Source of the DNA: Streptomyces sp. NBC_01214
Lineage (GTDB): Bacteria; Actinomycetota; Actinomycetes; Streptomycetales; Streptomycetaceae
DNA length: 64,000 bases
Direction: 5' to 3'
NCBI RefSeq assembly: GCF_026340975.1
Contig: NZ_JAPEOS010000003.1
Span: 1,488,001 to 1,552,000, forward strand
Made by a program: the position numbers and the translations under genes. Of the stretch, positions 17,126-25,497 are shown one piece after another (position 1 is the first letter of the stretch; each line of letters opens with the position of its first letter). The notes below the pieces were generated by a model. That model worked only from the letters and a program-made list of their open reading frames with translations, made no database searches and had not been told where the DNA came from.

Positions 17126-17518
17126 GTGCGACACCTCGGGATCGGTGAGCTCGCTCGGCAGGTGGGGATGAGACCCTCGGCGCTGCGCTACTACGAGAGC
17201 GTCGGCCTGCTGCCGCCCGCCGAACGGGCCGCGGGCCGGCGCGTCTACCCGGCCGGCACCGTGCGGCGGCTCGCCCTGATCAAGATGGCCCAGCGGGCGG
17301 GATTCACCCTCGCCGAGATCCGCGGCCTGCTCGACGGCGATGCCGGGCGCGGTGCCACCCGGCAGTGGCGTGCGCTCGCCGAGAGCAAGCTCCCCGAACT
17401 GGACCGGTTCATCGAGCAGACGCAGATCCTGCGGGACGCCGTCGCCGACTGCCTGGCCTGCGGATGCATGAACTTCGAGAAGTGCGCGCTGCTCTCCGCC
17501 GAAGGCCCCGGCTCCTGA
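17126..17518 (+). CDS. MerR-family regulator with SoxR-type cysteine cluster
   Basis: A protein of 130 residues. The MerR winged helix-turn-helix is at 3-70 (LGIGELARQVGMRPSALRYY). The dimerisation helix is at about 78-107. The C-terminal cysteines C109, C112, C114 and C120 have the C-x2-C-x-C-x5-C spacing that holds the [2Fe-2S] cluster in SoxR. GGGGAG precedes the GTG start. SoxR proteins are oxidised by redox-active metabolites and untwist a long-spacer promoter. The divergent MFS gene has just such a promoter. In Streptomyces, SoxR responds mainly to the cell's own coloured antibiotics. Confidence 0.88.
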   Translation: MRHLGIGELARQVGMRPSALRYYESVGLLPPAERAAGRRVYPAGTVRRLALIKMAQRAGFTLAEIRGLLDGDAGRGATRQWRALAESKLPELDRFIEQTQILRDAVADCLACGCMNFEKCALLSAEGPGS

Positions 17519-17678
17519 CCGGTGCAGCCGGCCCGGCCCCGTACGCGGCGGCCTCGGCGACGACCTCGATCAGGTCGGCGTCCACCGGCTCCGTCGCGCG
17601 GGCTCCCGGCCGGCGGCCCAAGACGTGCTGCCCGGCTGAGCGATCGGGGAGCCCCGGCGGATGAGGCATGATCGGGGG

Positions 17679-18389
17679 ATGTCTGATCGCATCATCGCCG
17701 CCTGTGACGGAGCGGCCAAAGGTAATCCCGGGCCGGCCGGCTGGGGTTGGGTCATCGCCGACTCCCAAGGACGCCCCGAGCGTTGGGAGGCCGGTCCGCT
17801 GGGGCGGGCCACCAACAACATCGGGGAGCTGACCGCCCTCCAGCGGCTGCTGGAGGCGGTGGATCCGGGGACGCCCGTCGAGGTGCGGATGGACTCCCAG
17901 TACGCGATGAAGGCCGTGACCCAGTGGCTGCCGGGCTGGAAGCGCAACGGCTGGAAGACCGCCTCCGGTCAGCCCGTCGCCAACCGGGAACTCGTCGAGG
18001 CGATCGACCGGCTGCTGGCCGACCGCGACGTCACCTTCCAGTACGTTCCCGCACACCGCGAGGACGGCGACAACCTGAACGCGATCGTCGACCAGGCCGC
18101 CAGCGACGCGGCGACCAGGCAGGAGGCCGCGGGAACCGCCCTCGGCAGCACGGAGATGCCGGTTCCCGCACCGGCCGCGGCTTCCCCTGCGCGCCGCAAG
18201 GCGGCCGCGCCGGGGAAGCGTTCGTCCGCGCGCACCGTGACGGGCGGCGGCGGATCCCGGGCCATCAAGGCGAAGTTCCCCGGCAGCTGCGCCTGCGGAA
18301 AGCCCTACGCGGCCGGCGACATGATCACCAAGAACGGCAGCCGGTGGGGCCACCAGGCCTGCGGTTCGCTAGGGCCGGTGGACGCGTAG
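17679..18389 (+). CDS. rnhA: ribonuclease HI with C-terminal cysteine-rich extension
   Basis: A protein of 236 residues. Residues 4-145 are RNase HI, with catalytic D10 (ACDGAAKGNPGP), E50 (TNNIGELTAL), D72 (RMDSQYAM) and D138, plus H126. It cleaves RNA in RNA-DNA hybrids. A linker rich in Ala, Pro, Arg and Lys (150-195) leads to a small domain, PGSCACGKPYAAGD to WGHQACG, with C204, C206, H225 and C228 that could bind zinc. The ATG at 17679 starts the conserved domain; no ribosome site is visible and a leaderless transcript is possible. Its last 21 bases overlap the convergent GH16 gene. Confidence 0.9.
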   Translation: MSDRIIAACDGAAKGNPGPAGWGWVIADSQGRPERWEAGPLGRATNNIGELTALQRLLEAVDPGTPVEVRMDSQYAMKAVTQWLPGWKRNGWKTASGQPVANRELVEAIDRLLADRDVTFQYVPAHREDGDNLNAIVDQAASDAATRQEAAGTALGSTEMPVPAPAAASPARRKAAAPGKRSSARTVTGGGGSRAIKAKFPGSCACGKPYAAGDMITKNGSRWGHQACGSLGPVDA

Positions 18390-19121
18390 GTACGCCACCT
18401 CGTAGGACATCTGCGAGACACCCGGTTCGGGCGCCGGGTGGTAGCGCCCGGCGCACACGGACAGGTTGACGATGAGGGACGCCCGCCAGTTGCGCCCGAC
18501 GCCCCGGCGGTCGGCGAAGACCCGGGTGCCGTTGACCCACCACACGACCGAGCGCGAGCCGAACTCGACCTTGAGGTCGATCCAGCTGCCGGGGGCGATG
18601 GCGGAGTCCCGGTGGTAGCGCGAGCCGCCCTTGACGTGGTTGGAGAGTTCGAGCAGGTCGGGGTTGTCGGGGTGGTACTCGAAGACGTCGATCTCGTTGC
18701 CGCCGTCCCGCCAGGTCCAGATCGCGGGCCAGGCACCGATCTCGGAGGGCAGCCGCACCCGGGACTCCAGTACGTCACCGGTCCGCACCATGAACGCTTC
18801 TTCGCTGCCCTCGGTGGTCAGCAGGCCCGCGTTCCACTTGCCGTCCGGGCGGCGGGTCGCCCGGAAGGTGCCGGTGCGGCTGTAGGAGGGGTCGGCCACC
18901 AGGTAGTCGAGTTTGTTGTCACCGGTGTTGGTGGGTCCACCGTTCGGATAAGCCCAGGACCGGCCGGCGACCCACTGGGTGGTCGACCTGAAGTCCGCGG
19001 TGAAGACCGGGGCCCGGGCGCTCAGCGGTGCGGCCCCACCGGTGGTGGTACCGGTGGAGCGTCCCGTGAGCCGTCGGAGCCAAGAGAGAACCTGAGTGAG
19101 CACGAGCGGCTCCTTCCCCAT
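18369..19121 (-). CDS. glycoside hydrolase family 16-like protein
   Basis: A protein of 250 residues. The ATG at 19121 has AGGAG nine bases upstream. The core (about 38-250) is a concanavalin-like beta-jelly roll with GNEIDVFEY, matching the GH16 catalytic E-x-D-x-x-E (E143, D145, E148). Aromatic residues for glycan binding surround it (AWPAIWTWRDGG, WIDLKVEFG, VVWWVNG). GH16 enzymes cut beta-1,3/1,4-glucans, galactans and related chains. No clear signal peptide is present; the N-terminus has only a short hydrophobic patch (LVLTQVLSWL), so export is uncertain. Confidence 0.82.
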   Translation of the reverse strand: MGKEPLVLTQVLSWLRRLTGRSTGTTTGGAAPLSARAPVFTADFRSTTQWVAGRSWAYPNGGPTNTGDNKLDYLVADPSYSRTGTFRATRRPDGKWNAGLLTTEGSEEAFMVRTGDVLESRVRLPSEIGAWPAIWTWRDGGNEIDVFEYHPDNPDLLELSNHVKGGSRYHRDSAIAPGSWIDLKVEFGSRSVVWWVNGTRVFADRRGVGRNWRASLIVNLSVCAGRYHPAPEPGVSQMSYEVAYLRVHRP

Positions 19122-19154
19122 GGATTGACGCTCCTGGAGCATGCCCGGTCGCGG

Positions 19155-19335
19155 TGCGTTACATACCGGTGGACCGGTTTGTCTTTGACCTGCATCAGGT
19201 CCTCGGCGTCTACCGGGCCTCCACCCTCGCCGAACGCCGCCCCGCGGGCGACGTCGAGCGCTTCGCCCGGATGTTGGCCGGAGCCCACCTCGTCGACGTC
19301 GCCCACCAGGGGCAGGGGGTGGGCCATGAGGGGCC
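19155..19335 (+). other. short coding-like stretch with no complete gene
   Basis: Codons in the frame reading PVDRFVFDLHQVLGVYRAS and LAERRPAGDVERFARMLAGA have strong G/C at third positions. The pattern fades after about 19335, where the promoter of the next gene lies, and no stop closes the frame before that gene. It may be a relic of a gene or a translated leader. No family is recognised. Confidence 0.3.
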
Positions 19336-19394
19336 TCAACATCCCTTTTCCATACGCCAGTTAAGCGGGTCCACGGCGGGGTACGATCCGTGCC

Positions 19395-20273
19395 GTGGGG
19401 GGACTGGTGGGAGAGAGCAAGGGGAAGGCCGTCCTGCGCGCCTGCGGCTGCGCGGTGGCGGGTCTGTTCCTCATCGCAGGGTGTACGGCCGACGGCACGT
19501 CCAAGGGCGGCGCGGCGAGCGGCAGCCCGGGCACGTCGGCCACGCCGTCGGGCACGGGCGCTTCGGGTACGGGCGGCACCGGCGCCAGCGCCCCGGCCGC
19601 CGGACCGAGCAGTTCCGCCCGGGTCGCGATGCCCCCGGTCGACGAGTCCAAGCAGCCGAAGACGGCCGCCGAGGCCCGCGACCTGCTCGGCCGGATCATC
19701 ATCGCCGAGCAGGACCTCGGACCCGAGGTCGTGCGCAGCACCCCGTTCGAGAGCGGTCCCGGCCGCTGGCCCGTGCTCGACGAGAGCTGCGTCTGGCAGA
19801 CCGAGGGCCTGCCGCCCGACGTGCTCGCCACGAGCACCCGCCACTTCCACATCCCGGCCAAGGACGGCCGCGGCCGCGTGCGGATCAACGCCACGGTCAC
19901 CGTCCACCACAACCGCGAGGAATCCGGCTGGGAGACCGCCCGCGCCATGGAAGAGGTCCTGCGGTGCCCCGAGCAGAAGCTGCGTGAGGGCGAGGACCTC
20001 AAGAGGCTGTGGGGCGGTGCCTTCTACCTCGGCGAGCAAATGAACGAATGGACCGAGGACGCCTTCACCGAAACCGGCGAGTACGTCAGCGAGCAGGACG
20101 GCGGACCCTACCCCTACACCTGGTCCCAGGCCCAGTTCGGACCCGTGACCGTGGCCATCGCCGCCAAGGGCGCGCAGGGCGTCACCAACGACGACCTGAC
20201 CGGCTACGTGGCCAACGGCACCAGCCTGATGATGATCCAGGCCAAGCAGGAGCTCGGAAAGGCGGCGGGCTGA
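19395..20273 (+). CDS. lipoprotein of unknown function in the kinase operon
   Basis: A protein of 292 residues. A basic N-terminus and hydrophobic core end in the lipobox LIAG-C30, so it is attached to the outer face of the membrane. A Gly/Ser/Thr/Ala linker (about 33-80) precedes a globular domain starting around 88 (TAAEARDLLGRIIIAEQDLG), with cysteines in DESCVWQ and LRCPEQK. TACGAT seven bases before GTG 19395 suggests leaderless transcription. Its stop overlaps the first kinase start (TGATG), so the two are coupled. It may present or sense a ligand for the kinases downstream, but that is inferred. Confidence 0.78.
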   Translation: MGGLVGESKGKAVLRACGCAVAGLFLIAGCTADGTSKGGAASGSPGTSATPSGTGASGTGGTGASAPAAGPSSSARVAMPPVDESKQPKTAAEARDLLGRIIIAEQDLGPEVVRSTPFESGPGRWPVLDESCVWQTEGLPPDVLATSTRHFHIPAKDGRGRVRINATVTVHHNREESGWETARAMEEVLRCPEQKLREGEDLKRLWGGAFYLGEQMNEWTEDAFTETGEYVSEQDGGPYPYTWSQAQFGPVTVAIAAKGAQGVTNDDLTGYVANGTSLMMIQAKQELGKAAG

Positions 20274-22435
20274 TGGAGCCGCTCCACCCCTCTGACCCCT
20301 CCCGGATCGGCGGCCACCGGCTCCTCGGGCGCCTCGGCGCCGGCGGCATGGGCGTCGTCTACCTCGGCCGTACCGACGACGGCGCGCTCGCCGCGGTCAA
20401 GGTGATCCGCGCGGAGTACGCCGAAGAGGCCGACTTCCGGGCCCGCTTCCGGCGCGAGGCCGAGATCGCCGCCGAGGTGGACAGCCCCTGGGCCGTCCGC
20501 GTCACCGGCGCCGACCCGGACGCCACCGAACCGTGGCTCGCCACCTCCTTCGTCGCCGGACCCTCCCTCGCCGAGGCCGTCGGGGCCCACGGTCCGCTCC
20601 CGCTGCGCGCCGTACGGATCCTCGGCAAGGCCATGGCCCAAGCCCTCGCGGTGATGCACGAGCAGGGCCTCGTACACCGCGACGTGAAGCCCGGGAACGT
20701 CCTCCTCGGCATGGACCGGCCCCGGCTCATCGACTTCGGGATCGCCCGCGGCGGCGAGCACACCGCCCTGACCTCCGACGGCGCCGTACTCGGCACCCCC
20801 GGCTTCCTCCCGCCCGAGCAGGCCGAGGGCCGCCCCGCCGAACCGGCCGGCGACGTCTTCTCGCTCGGCTGCCTCCTCGCGTACGCCGCCACCGGACGGC
20901 TGCCCTTCGGCACCGGCACCGTGGACGCGGTGCTCTACCGCACGGTCCACGACGAGCCCGACTTCGGCCCCGAGGTCCTCGCCGACCCCGAACTCACCGC
21001 GCTGCTGCGCACCTGCGTCGCCAAACACCCCGACATCCGGCCCGGCGCGCGCGAGTTGGACGCGGCACTGACCGAGGACACGCCGGGGGAGGGCACCGAC
21101 TGGCTGCCCGACCCGGTCGTCGCCACCATCGCCGAACGGGCCGCCGCACTGCTCGCCCTGCCCGGCATCGACGAGACCGTCGCCGACCCGGACGCCGCCC
21201 CCGCGCCCGGCACGGCCGCGCCGGCGCCCACCCGCAGGCGGTTCCTCGCCCTCGCCTCCGGCGGCGCCGTCCTCGCGGCCGGCGGCGGCCTGGCCGCCTG
21301 GCTGGCGCTGCGCGACCAGGACGAGCCCCGCACCCCGGCCGCGGACGCCCCGCGGCAGTGGGTGATCGGTGTGCACGCCGACCTCTCGGGCCCGCAGAAG
21401 GCCGCCGGTCAGGCCCAGGAGCGCGGGGTGCGGCTCGCCGTCGACGCCTTCAACTCCCGCAAGGACAAGCCCTTCGCGCTCACCGTCGCCACCGCCGACG
21501 ACGGTGGGAAGGCGGACCGCTCGGTGGCCGCCGCCACCGGACTCATCGCCAACCGCGACCTGTTCGCCGTGGTCGGCCCCACCGGCAACGACTCCGTGAT
21601 CCCGTGCCTGGAACTCTACGGCGAGAACTCCGTCCCCCTGGTGACCGTCTCCGCCCTGGCGACGACCTTCAGCATCACCGACCGGCGCAGCTTCTTCCAG
21701 AGCTGCCCGATCTCCTCGGCCCAGGCCGCAGCGGTCAACCTGCAACTCGCCGGCAAGCAGGGCGTCCAGCGGATGGGCATCCTCAGCGACCGCGGCGGGG
21801 ACACGGACACCTGGCAGGCGGCCCAGCTGATCAGCCGCACCATCGGCTACTTCGCACCCGAGGCCACCTACTACGGGCGTGTCGTCCCCCGCGGAGCCGG
21901 CGATTTCGCCCCGGTGATCACCGACCTGCTCGCGCACGGCATCGACGGCTTCTTCTACACCGGCACCCCGGCCGGCGGGGCCAAGGTCGCCGGACTGCTG
22001 GCCGCCGCCGGTTTCCAGGCGCCGCGGGTGGCCGACTACACCATCGCCGGCCCCGAGTTCCTCGCCGCGGCCGGCCGGGCGGCCGAAGGCTGGCAGTTCT
22101 TCACCCCGTACACCGGCCCGGAGGCCCCCGAGGTCGCGGAGGTGGCCCGGGCGCACCAGGCTGCGTACGGGTCCGCCCCCGACATTTGGACCGCGGAGGC
22201 CTACGACGCCACCCAACTGATCATCGACCGGCTGGTCACCGCCGCCGCGGGCGGCAACCGCCCGACCCGTGCCGGGCTGCTCACCGCGCTCACCCAGGGC
22301 ACCTTCCGCGGCCTGACCAAGGAATACGCCTTCAACGAGCGACGACAGGTCACGGGAAACACCTACTTCATGCACAAGGTGGAAGGGGGCCGGATGCGCT
22401 ACATCGGCCCGGCCGTCCCGCCCGCGGCGGGATAG
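20273..22435 (+). CDS. Ser/Thr receptor kinase with extracellular amino-acid-binding-protein-like sensor (copy 1)
   Basis: A protein of 720 residues. The kinase domain (about 12-270) is complete: LGAGGMGVVY P-loop, K43, HRDVKPGN with D137, DFG with D154 and an activation loop LGTPGFLPPEQ. A Pro/Ala linker leads to T320-RRR-FLALA and one hydrophobic segment (324-346). Residues 363-720 are a type I periplasmic-binding fold like branched-chain amino-acid binding proteins (VIGVHADLSGPQKAAGQAQE, FAVVGPTGNDSVIPCLELYG). The binding domain would lie outside and the kinase inside. The TRRRFL sequence at the membrane boundary matches a Tat recognition motif. It is translationally coupled to the lipoprotein gene and followed after six bases by a homologous kinase. 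Confidence 0.92.
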   Translation: MEPLHPSDPSRIGGHRLLGRLGAGGMGVVYLGRTDDGALAAVKVIRAEYAEEADFRARFRREAEIAAEVDSPWAVRVTGADPDATEPWLATSFVAGPSLAEAVGAHGPLPLRAVRILGKAMAQALAVMHEQGLVHRDVKPGNVLLGMDRPRLIDFGIARGGEHTALTSDGAVLGTPGFLPPEQAEGRPAEPAGDVFSLGCLLAYAATGRLPFGTGTVDAVLYRTVHDEPDFGPEVLADPELTALLRTCVAKHPDIRPGARELDAALTEDTPGEGTDWLPDPVVATIAERAAALLALPGIDETVADPDAAPAPGTAAPAPTRRRFLALASGGAVLAAGGGLAAWLALRDQDEPRTPAADAPRQWVIGVHADLSGPQKAAGQAQERGVRLAVDAFNSRKDKPFALTVATADDGGKADRSVAAATGLIANRDLFAVVGPTGNDSVIPCLELYGENSVPLVTVSALATTFSITDRRSFFQSCPISSAQAAAVNLQLAGKQGVQRMGILSDRGGDTDTWQAAQLISRTIGYFAPEATYYGRVVPRGAGDFAPVITDLLAHGIDGFFYTGTPAGGAKVAGLLAAAGFQAPRVADYTIAGPEFLAAAGRAAEGWQFFTPYTGPEAPEVAEVARAHQAAYGSAPDIWTAEAYDATQLIIDRLVTAAAGGNRPTRAGLLTALTQGTFRGLTKEYAFNERRQVTGNTYFMHKVEGGRMRYIGPAVPPAAG

Positions 22436-22441
22436 CCCGGG

Positions 22442-24595
22442 ATGCGCCCCCTCACCCCCGCCGATCCGGCCGCGATCGGCGGGAACCGGCTGCTGGGACG
22501 CCTCGGTTCGGGCGGCATGGGCACCGTGTACCTCGCCCGCTCCGCCGCCGGCACCCTGGTCGCCGTCAAGGTCATCCGCGCCGACCACGCCGCGAACCCG
22601 GACTTCCGCGCCCGGTTCCGGCGCGAGGTGGAGGCGGCCGGGCAGCTGACCGGTCGCTGGGTGGTCCCGGTCGTCGCCGCCGACCCACTGGCGCGCGAGC
22701 CCTGGCTGGCCACCCCCTACGTCCCCGGGCCCTCCCTGGCCGAGGCCGTGGGAGGGTACGGTCCGCTGCCCGTCCGGGCGGTACGGACCCTGGGTGCGCG
22801 GCTCGCCGAGGCGCTGGCGCAGGTGCACGCCGCCGGGCTGGTCCACCGCGACGTCAAACCGGGCAACATCCTGCTCGCCCCGGACGGGCCCCGGCTCATC
22901 GACTTCGGGATCGCGCGCGCCGAGGGTGCGGTCACGCTGACCGCCGTGGACGCGGTCCTCGGCACGCCGGGCTACCTGGCTCCGGAGCAGGCCCGCACGG
23001 ACGGCGCCGCGGCGGGCGGCCCGAGCGACGTGTTCTCCCTCGGCTGCGTCCTGGCGTACGCGGCGACCGGGCACGGTCCCTTCGGCGGCGGGCACGCGGC
23101 TGCGGTGGTCTACCGTACGGTGCACGACGAGCCCGAACTCTCCGGGCTGCCGGCGGAGTTGCTCGACACCGTGCTGGCCTGCCTGGCGAAGGACCCGGCG
23201 GCCCGGCCGACCCCGGACGAGCTGGGCGCCGTACTCGGGGACGACCTCCCCGGCCCGGACGGCGAGGACTGGCTGCCGCCCCCGCTGCCCCGCCTCATCG
23301 CCGAACGCTCCACCAGGGCCCTGGACCTGCCCGCCCCGGAGCCGACCCGGATCGATGCCCCGCAGGCGGCCGGTCGGGGCCTCACGCGCAGACGGCTGCT
23401 CGGGGCCGGCGCGGGCCTGGCCGTCATCGGCGCGCCGGTCGCCTGGTTCACCACCCGCGGCCGGGCCCGCGGCACGACATCGCCGCCCGCCCGCGCCCTC
23501 GCCACCCACACCCTCGCCCTCCTGGCCGACCTGACCGGGCCCGGCAAGGAGATCGGCCAGGCCCACGAGCGCGGCATGAAGCTCGCCGTGGAACGGCACA
23601 ACAGCCGGTCGGACGCCGCGTTCCGGCTGGCCCTGCGCATCGCCGACGACGGCGGGGACGCCGCGCGCGCCGCGCAGGCGTTCACGGAACTGGCCGCCGA
23701 CCCCGCGGTGGTCGCACTCGCCGGCCCCACCTGGGACGCCCCCGTACCCGAACTGGCCGTCGCCTCCAGCACGGCCGACCTCGCCCTGGTGCTCGTGTCC
23801 GCCGACAGCCCCGCGAACGTCCTCTCCCGGGAGAAATGGCGCACGGTGGTCGCCACCCGCCCGGCCGGCGACCAGCTCGCCCTCCCGGTGATCGACTACT
23901 TCAGCCGGATCCGGCCCGTCCAGCGCACGGGCCTGGTGGAGGAGGTCGAAGGCGGCGAGCCCGCTGCCCTGGTCGTCCAGCACCTACAGCAGACACCGCC
24001 GTCGGAGGGCACGCTCAGCGTGCACCGGATCCCCGCGGGCAGCTCCGACTTCGCCGGCGCCGTCCGCGCGCTGGCCGAGGCCGGGGCCGAGGCCGTCGTC
24101 TACGCCGGCACCTCACCGCAGCGCGCGGCCCAGCTGGCCCGCGCCCTGACCGAGGGCGGATTCCAGGGCCGCCGGATGGGCCTCCAGTTCGCCATGGAAC
24201 CGGCCTTCCTCACGGCCGCCGGTCCGGCCGCCGACGGCTGGGTGTTCGCCGCCCTCTTCACCGACCCGCTGGCCGTCCCCGCCGCGGCCGAGTTCGTCGC
24301 CGCCCACCGCGCCGCGTACGGGCAACCGCCCGCCCGCTGGGCCACGGAGGCGTACGACGCCGTGGGGCTGCTCGCCGCGACCCTGACCGGCCTGGCGGAG
24401 GAAGGGCGGGACCGGGCGGGCGTGACCCGCCGGATCTTCCGGACGGCCCACGAGGGCCTGGCCAAACCGCTGTCCTTCGACTCCAACAACCACGTGCTGA
24501 CCAGAGCCGGTACCGCCCACCTCTACCAGGTCGAATCCGGTGCGTACCGGTACCTGGGCATCTACCCGAAGGTGGCTCCCGGGGCGGGGCGGTGA
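22442..24595 (+). CDS. Ser/Thr receptor kinase with extracellular amino-acid-binding-protein-like sensor (copy 2)
   Basis: A protein of 717 residues, a diverged tandem duplicate of the preceding gene with the same architecture. The kinase has LGSGGMGTVY, K43, D137 in HRDVKPGN and D154 in DFG. The junction is T315-RRR-LLGAG with a hydrophobic segment to about residue 337. The sensor (about 355-717) begins TLALLADLTGPGKEIGQAHE. The kinase halves are much more alike than the sensors, suggesting that ligand preference has diverged. It lies six bases after copy 1 in the same operon. Targets are unknown. Confidence 0.92.
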   Translation: MRPLTPADPAAIGGNRLLGRLGSGGMGTVYLARSAAGTLVAVKVIRADHAANPDFRARFRREVEAAGQLTGRWVVPVVAADPLAREPWLATPYVPGPSLAEAVGGYGPLPVRAVRTLGARLAEALAQVHAAGLVHRDVKPGNILLAPDGPRLIDFGIARAEGAVTLTAVDAVLGTPGYLAPEQARTDGAAAGGPSDVFSLGCVLAYAATGHGPFGGGHAAAVVYRTVHDEPELSGLPAELLDTVLACLAKDPAARPTPDELGAVLGDDLPGPDGEDWLPPPLPRLIAERSTRALDLPAPEPTRIDAPQAAGRGLTRRRLLGAGAGLAVIGAPVAWFTTRGRARGTTSPPARALATHTLALLADLTGPGKEIGQAHERGMKLAVERHNSRSDAAFRLALRIADDGGDAARAAQAFTELAADPAVVALAGPTWDAPVPELAVASSTADLALVLVSADSPANVLSREKWRTVVATRPAGDQLALPVIDYFSRIRPVQRTGLVEEVEGGEPAALVVQHLQQTPPSEGTLSVHRIPAGSSDFAGAVRALAEAGAEAVVYAGTSPQRAAQLARALTEGGFQGRRMGLQFAMEPAFLTAAGPAADGWVFAALFTDPLAVPAAAEFVAAHRAAYGQPPARWATEAYDAVGLLAATLTGLAEEGRDRAGVTRRIFRTAHEGLAKPLSFDSNNHVLTRAGTAHLYQVESGAYRYLGIYPKVAPGAGR

Positions 24596-24647
24596 ACGGC
24601 GGCCGGGATCTCCTGAGGCTCCCGTGCGGCCGGTGCGGCCGGTGCGA

Positions 24648-25268
24648 CTACTCGAACCGGGTGGTGTCGCCCGCGCCCCGGCGCACGATCTCGACCTCAC
24701 CACCGGAGAAGTCGATGACGGTGGTCGGCTCGGTACCGCAGTCACCCGAGTCCAGTACGGCGTCCACCTCGTGGTCGAGCCGCTCCTTGATCTCCCAGCC
24801 CTGGGTCATCGGCTCGGCCTCGTCGGGCAGCAGCAGGGTGCTCGAGAGCAGCGGCTCGCCGAGCTCGGCGAGCAGGGCCTGCGTGACGACGTGGTCGGGA
24901 ATCCGGACTCCGACCGTCTTCTTCTTCGGGTGCAGCAGCTGGCGCGGCACCTCCGAGGTCGCGGGGAGGATGAAGGTGTAACTGCCGGGGGTCGCCGCCT
25001 TGATGGCACGGAACACGTCGTTGTCGATCTGCACGAACCGGCCCAGCTGCGCGAAGTTCTGACACACGAGGGTGAAGTGGTGACGGTCGTCCAGGTTCCG
25101 GATCGACCGGATCCGGCTGATGCCGTCGCGGTTGCCGAGCTGGCAGCCCAGCGCGAAGCAGGAGTCGGTCGGGTATGCGACGAGCTTCCCGCCGCGGATC
25201 ATGTCGACCACGTTGTCGATGGTGCGCCGCTGGGGGTTCTCGGGGTGTACGTCGAAGTATTTCGCCAT
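24648..25268 (-). CDS. YciO/YrdC/Sua5-family protein (threonylcarbamoyl-AMP synthase-like)
   Basis: A protein of 206 residues. YrdC fold: RRTIDNVVDMIRGGKLVAYP, TDSCFALGCQLGN, then RIRSIRNLDDRHHFTLVCQN, where family members bind ATP and threonine. The later part carries TFILPATSEVPR, KKKTVGVRIPDH and SSTLL. It resembles the YciO branch, whose role is less certain than TsaC/Sua5, which makes threonylcarbamoyl-adenylate for the t6A modification of tRNA. It is a single gene, convergent with the kinase operon. Confidence 0.85.
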   Translation of the reverse strand: MAKYFDVHPENPQRRTIDNVVDMIRGGKLVAYPTDSCFALGCQLGNRDGISRIRSIRNLDDRHHFTLVCQNFAQLGRFVQIDNDVFRAIKAATPGSYTFILPATSEVPRQLLHPKKKTVGVRIPDHVVTQALLAELGEPLLSSTLLLPDEAEPMTQGWEIKERLDHEVDAVLDSGDCGTEPTTVIDFSGGEVEIVRRGAGDTTRFE

Positions 25269-25497
25269 CCGCCGAGCCTACGCGGTCGGGACCCCGGCGC
25301 CGGTACGGCCGGGCCCGCCCGCCGAAAGGCCCGCCGGCCCGCCCGCCGGGCCTTCCTGCGGAGCTGCCCGCCGAACCCGCCCCGGCCCGCCGAGGGCCGC
25401 GGCGACCTGGCGGCGCGCAGCCGTCGGGACCGATGAGGCCCGAAGGTGGACTTTCGGCAGTGCCGCCGGTCCGGGGGAGTTCCGTAGGGTCAGGTGC

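Noticed and set aside
19141..19340. Riboswitch upstream of the lipoprotein-kinase operon
   Set aside because: No known aptamer core could be recognised, and the lipoprotein gene has a likely leaderless promoter right at its start.
20204..23983. Open frame of more than 1200 codons antisense to the two kinases
   Set aside because: No family motifs; composition is a shadow of the real kinase genes, which carry complete catalytic motifs on the other strand.
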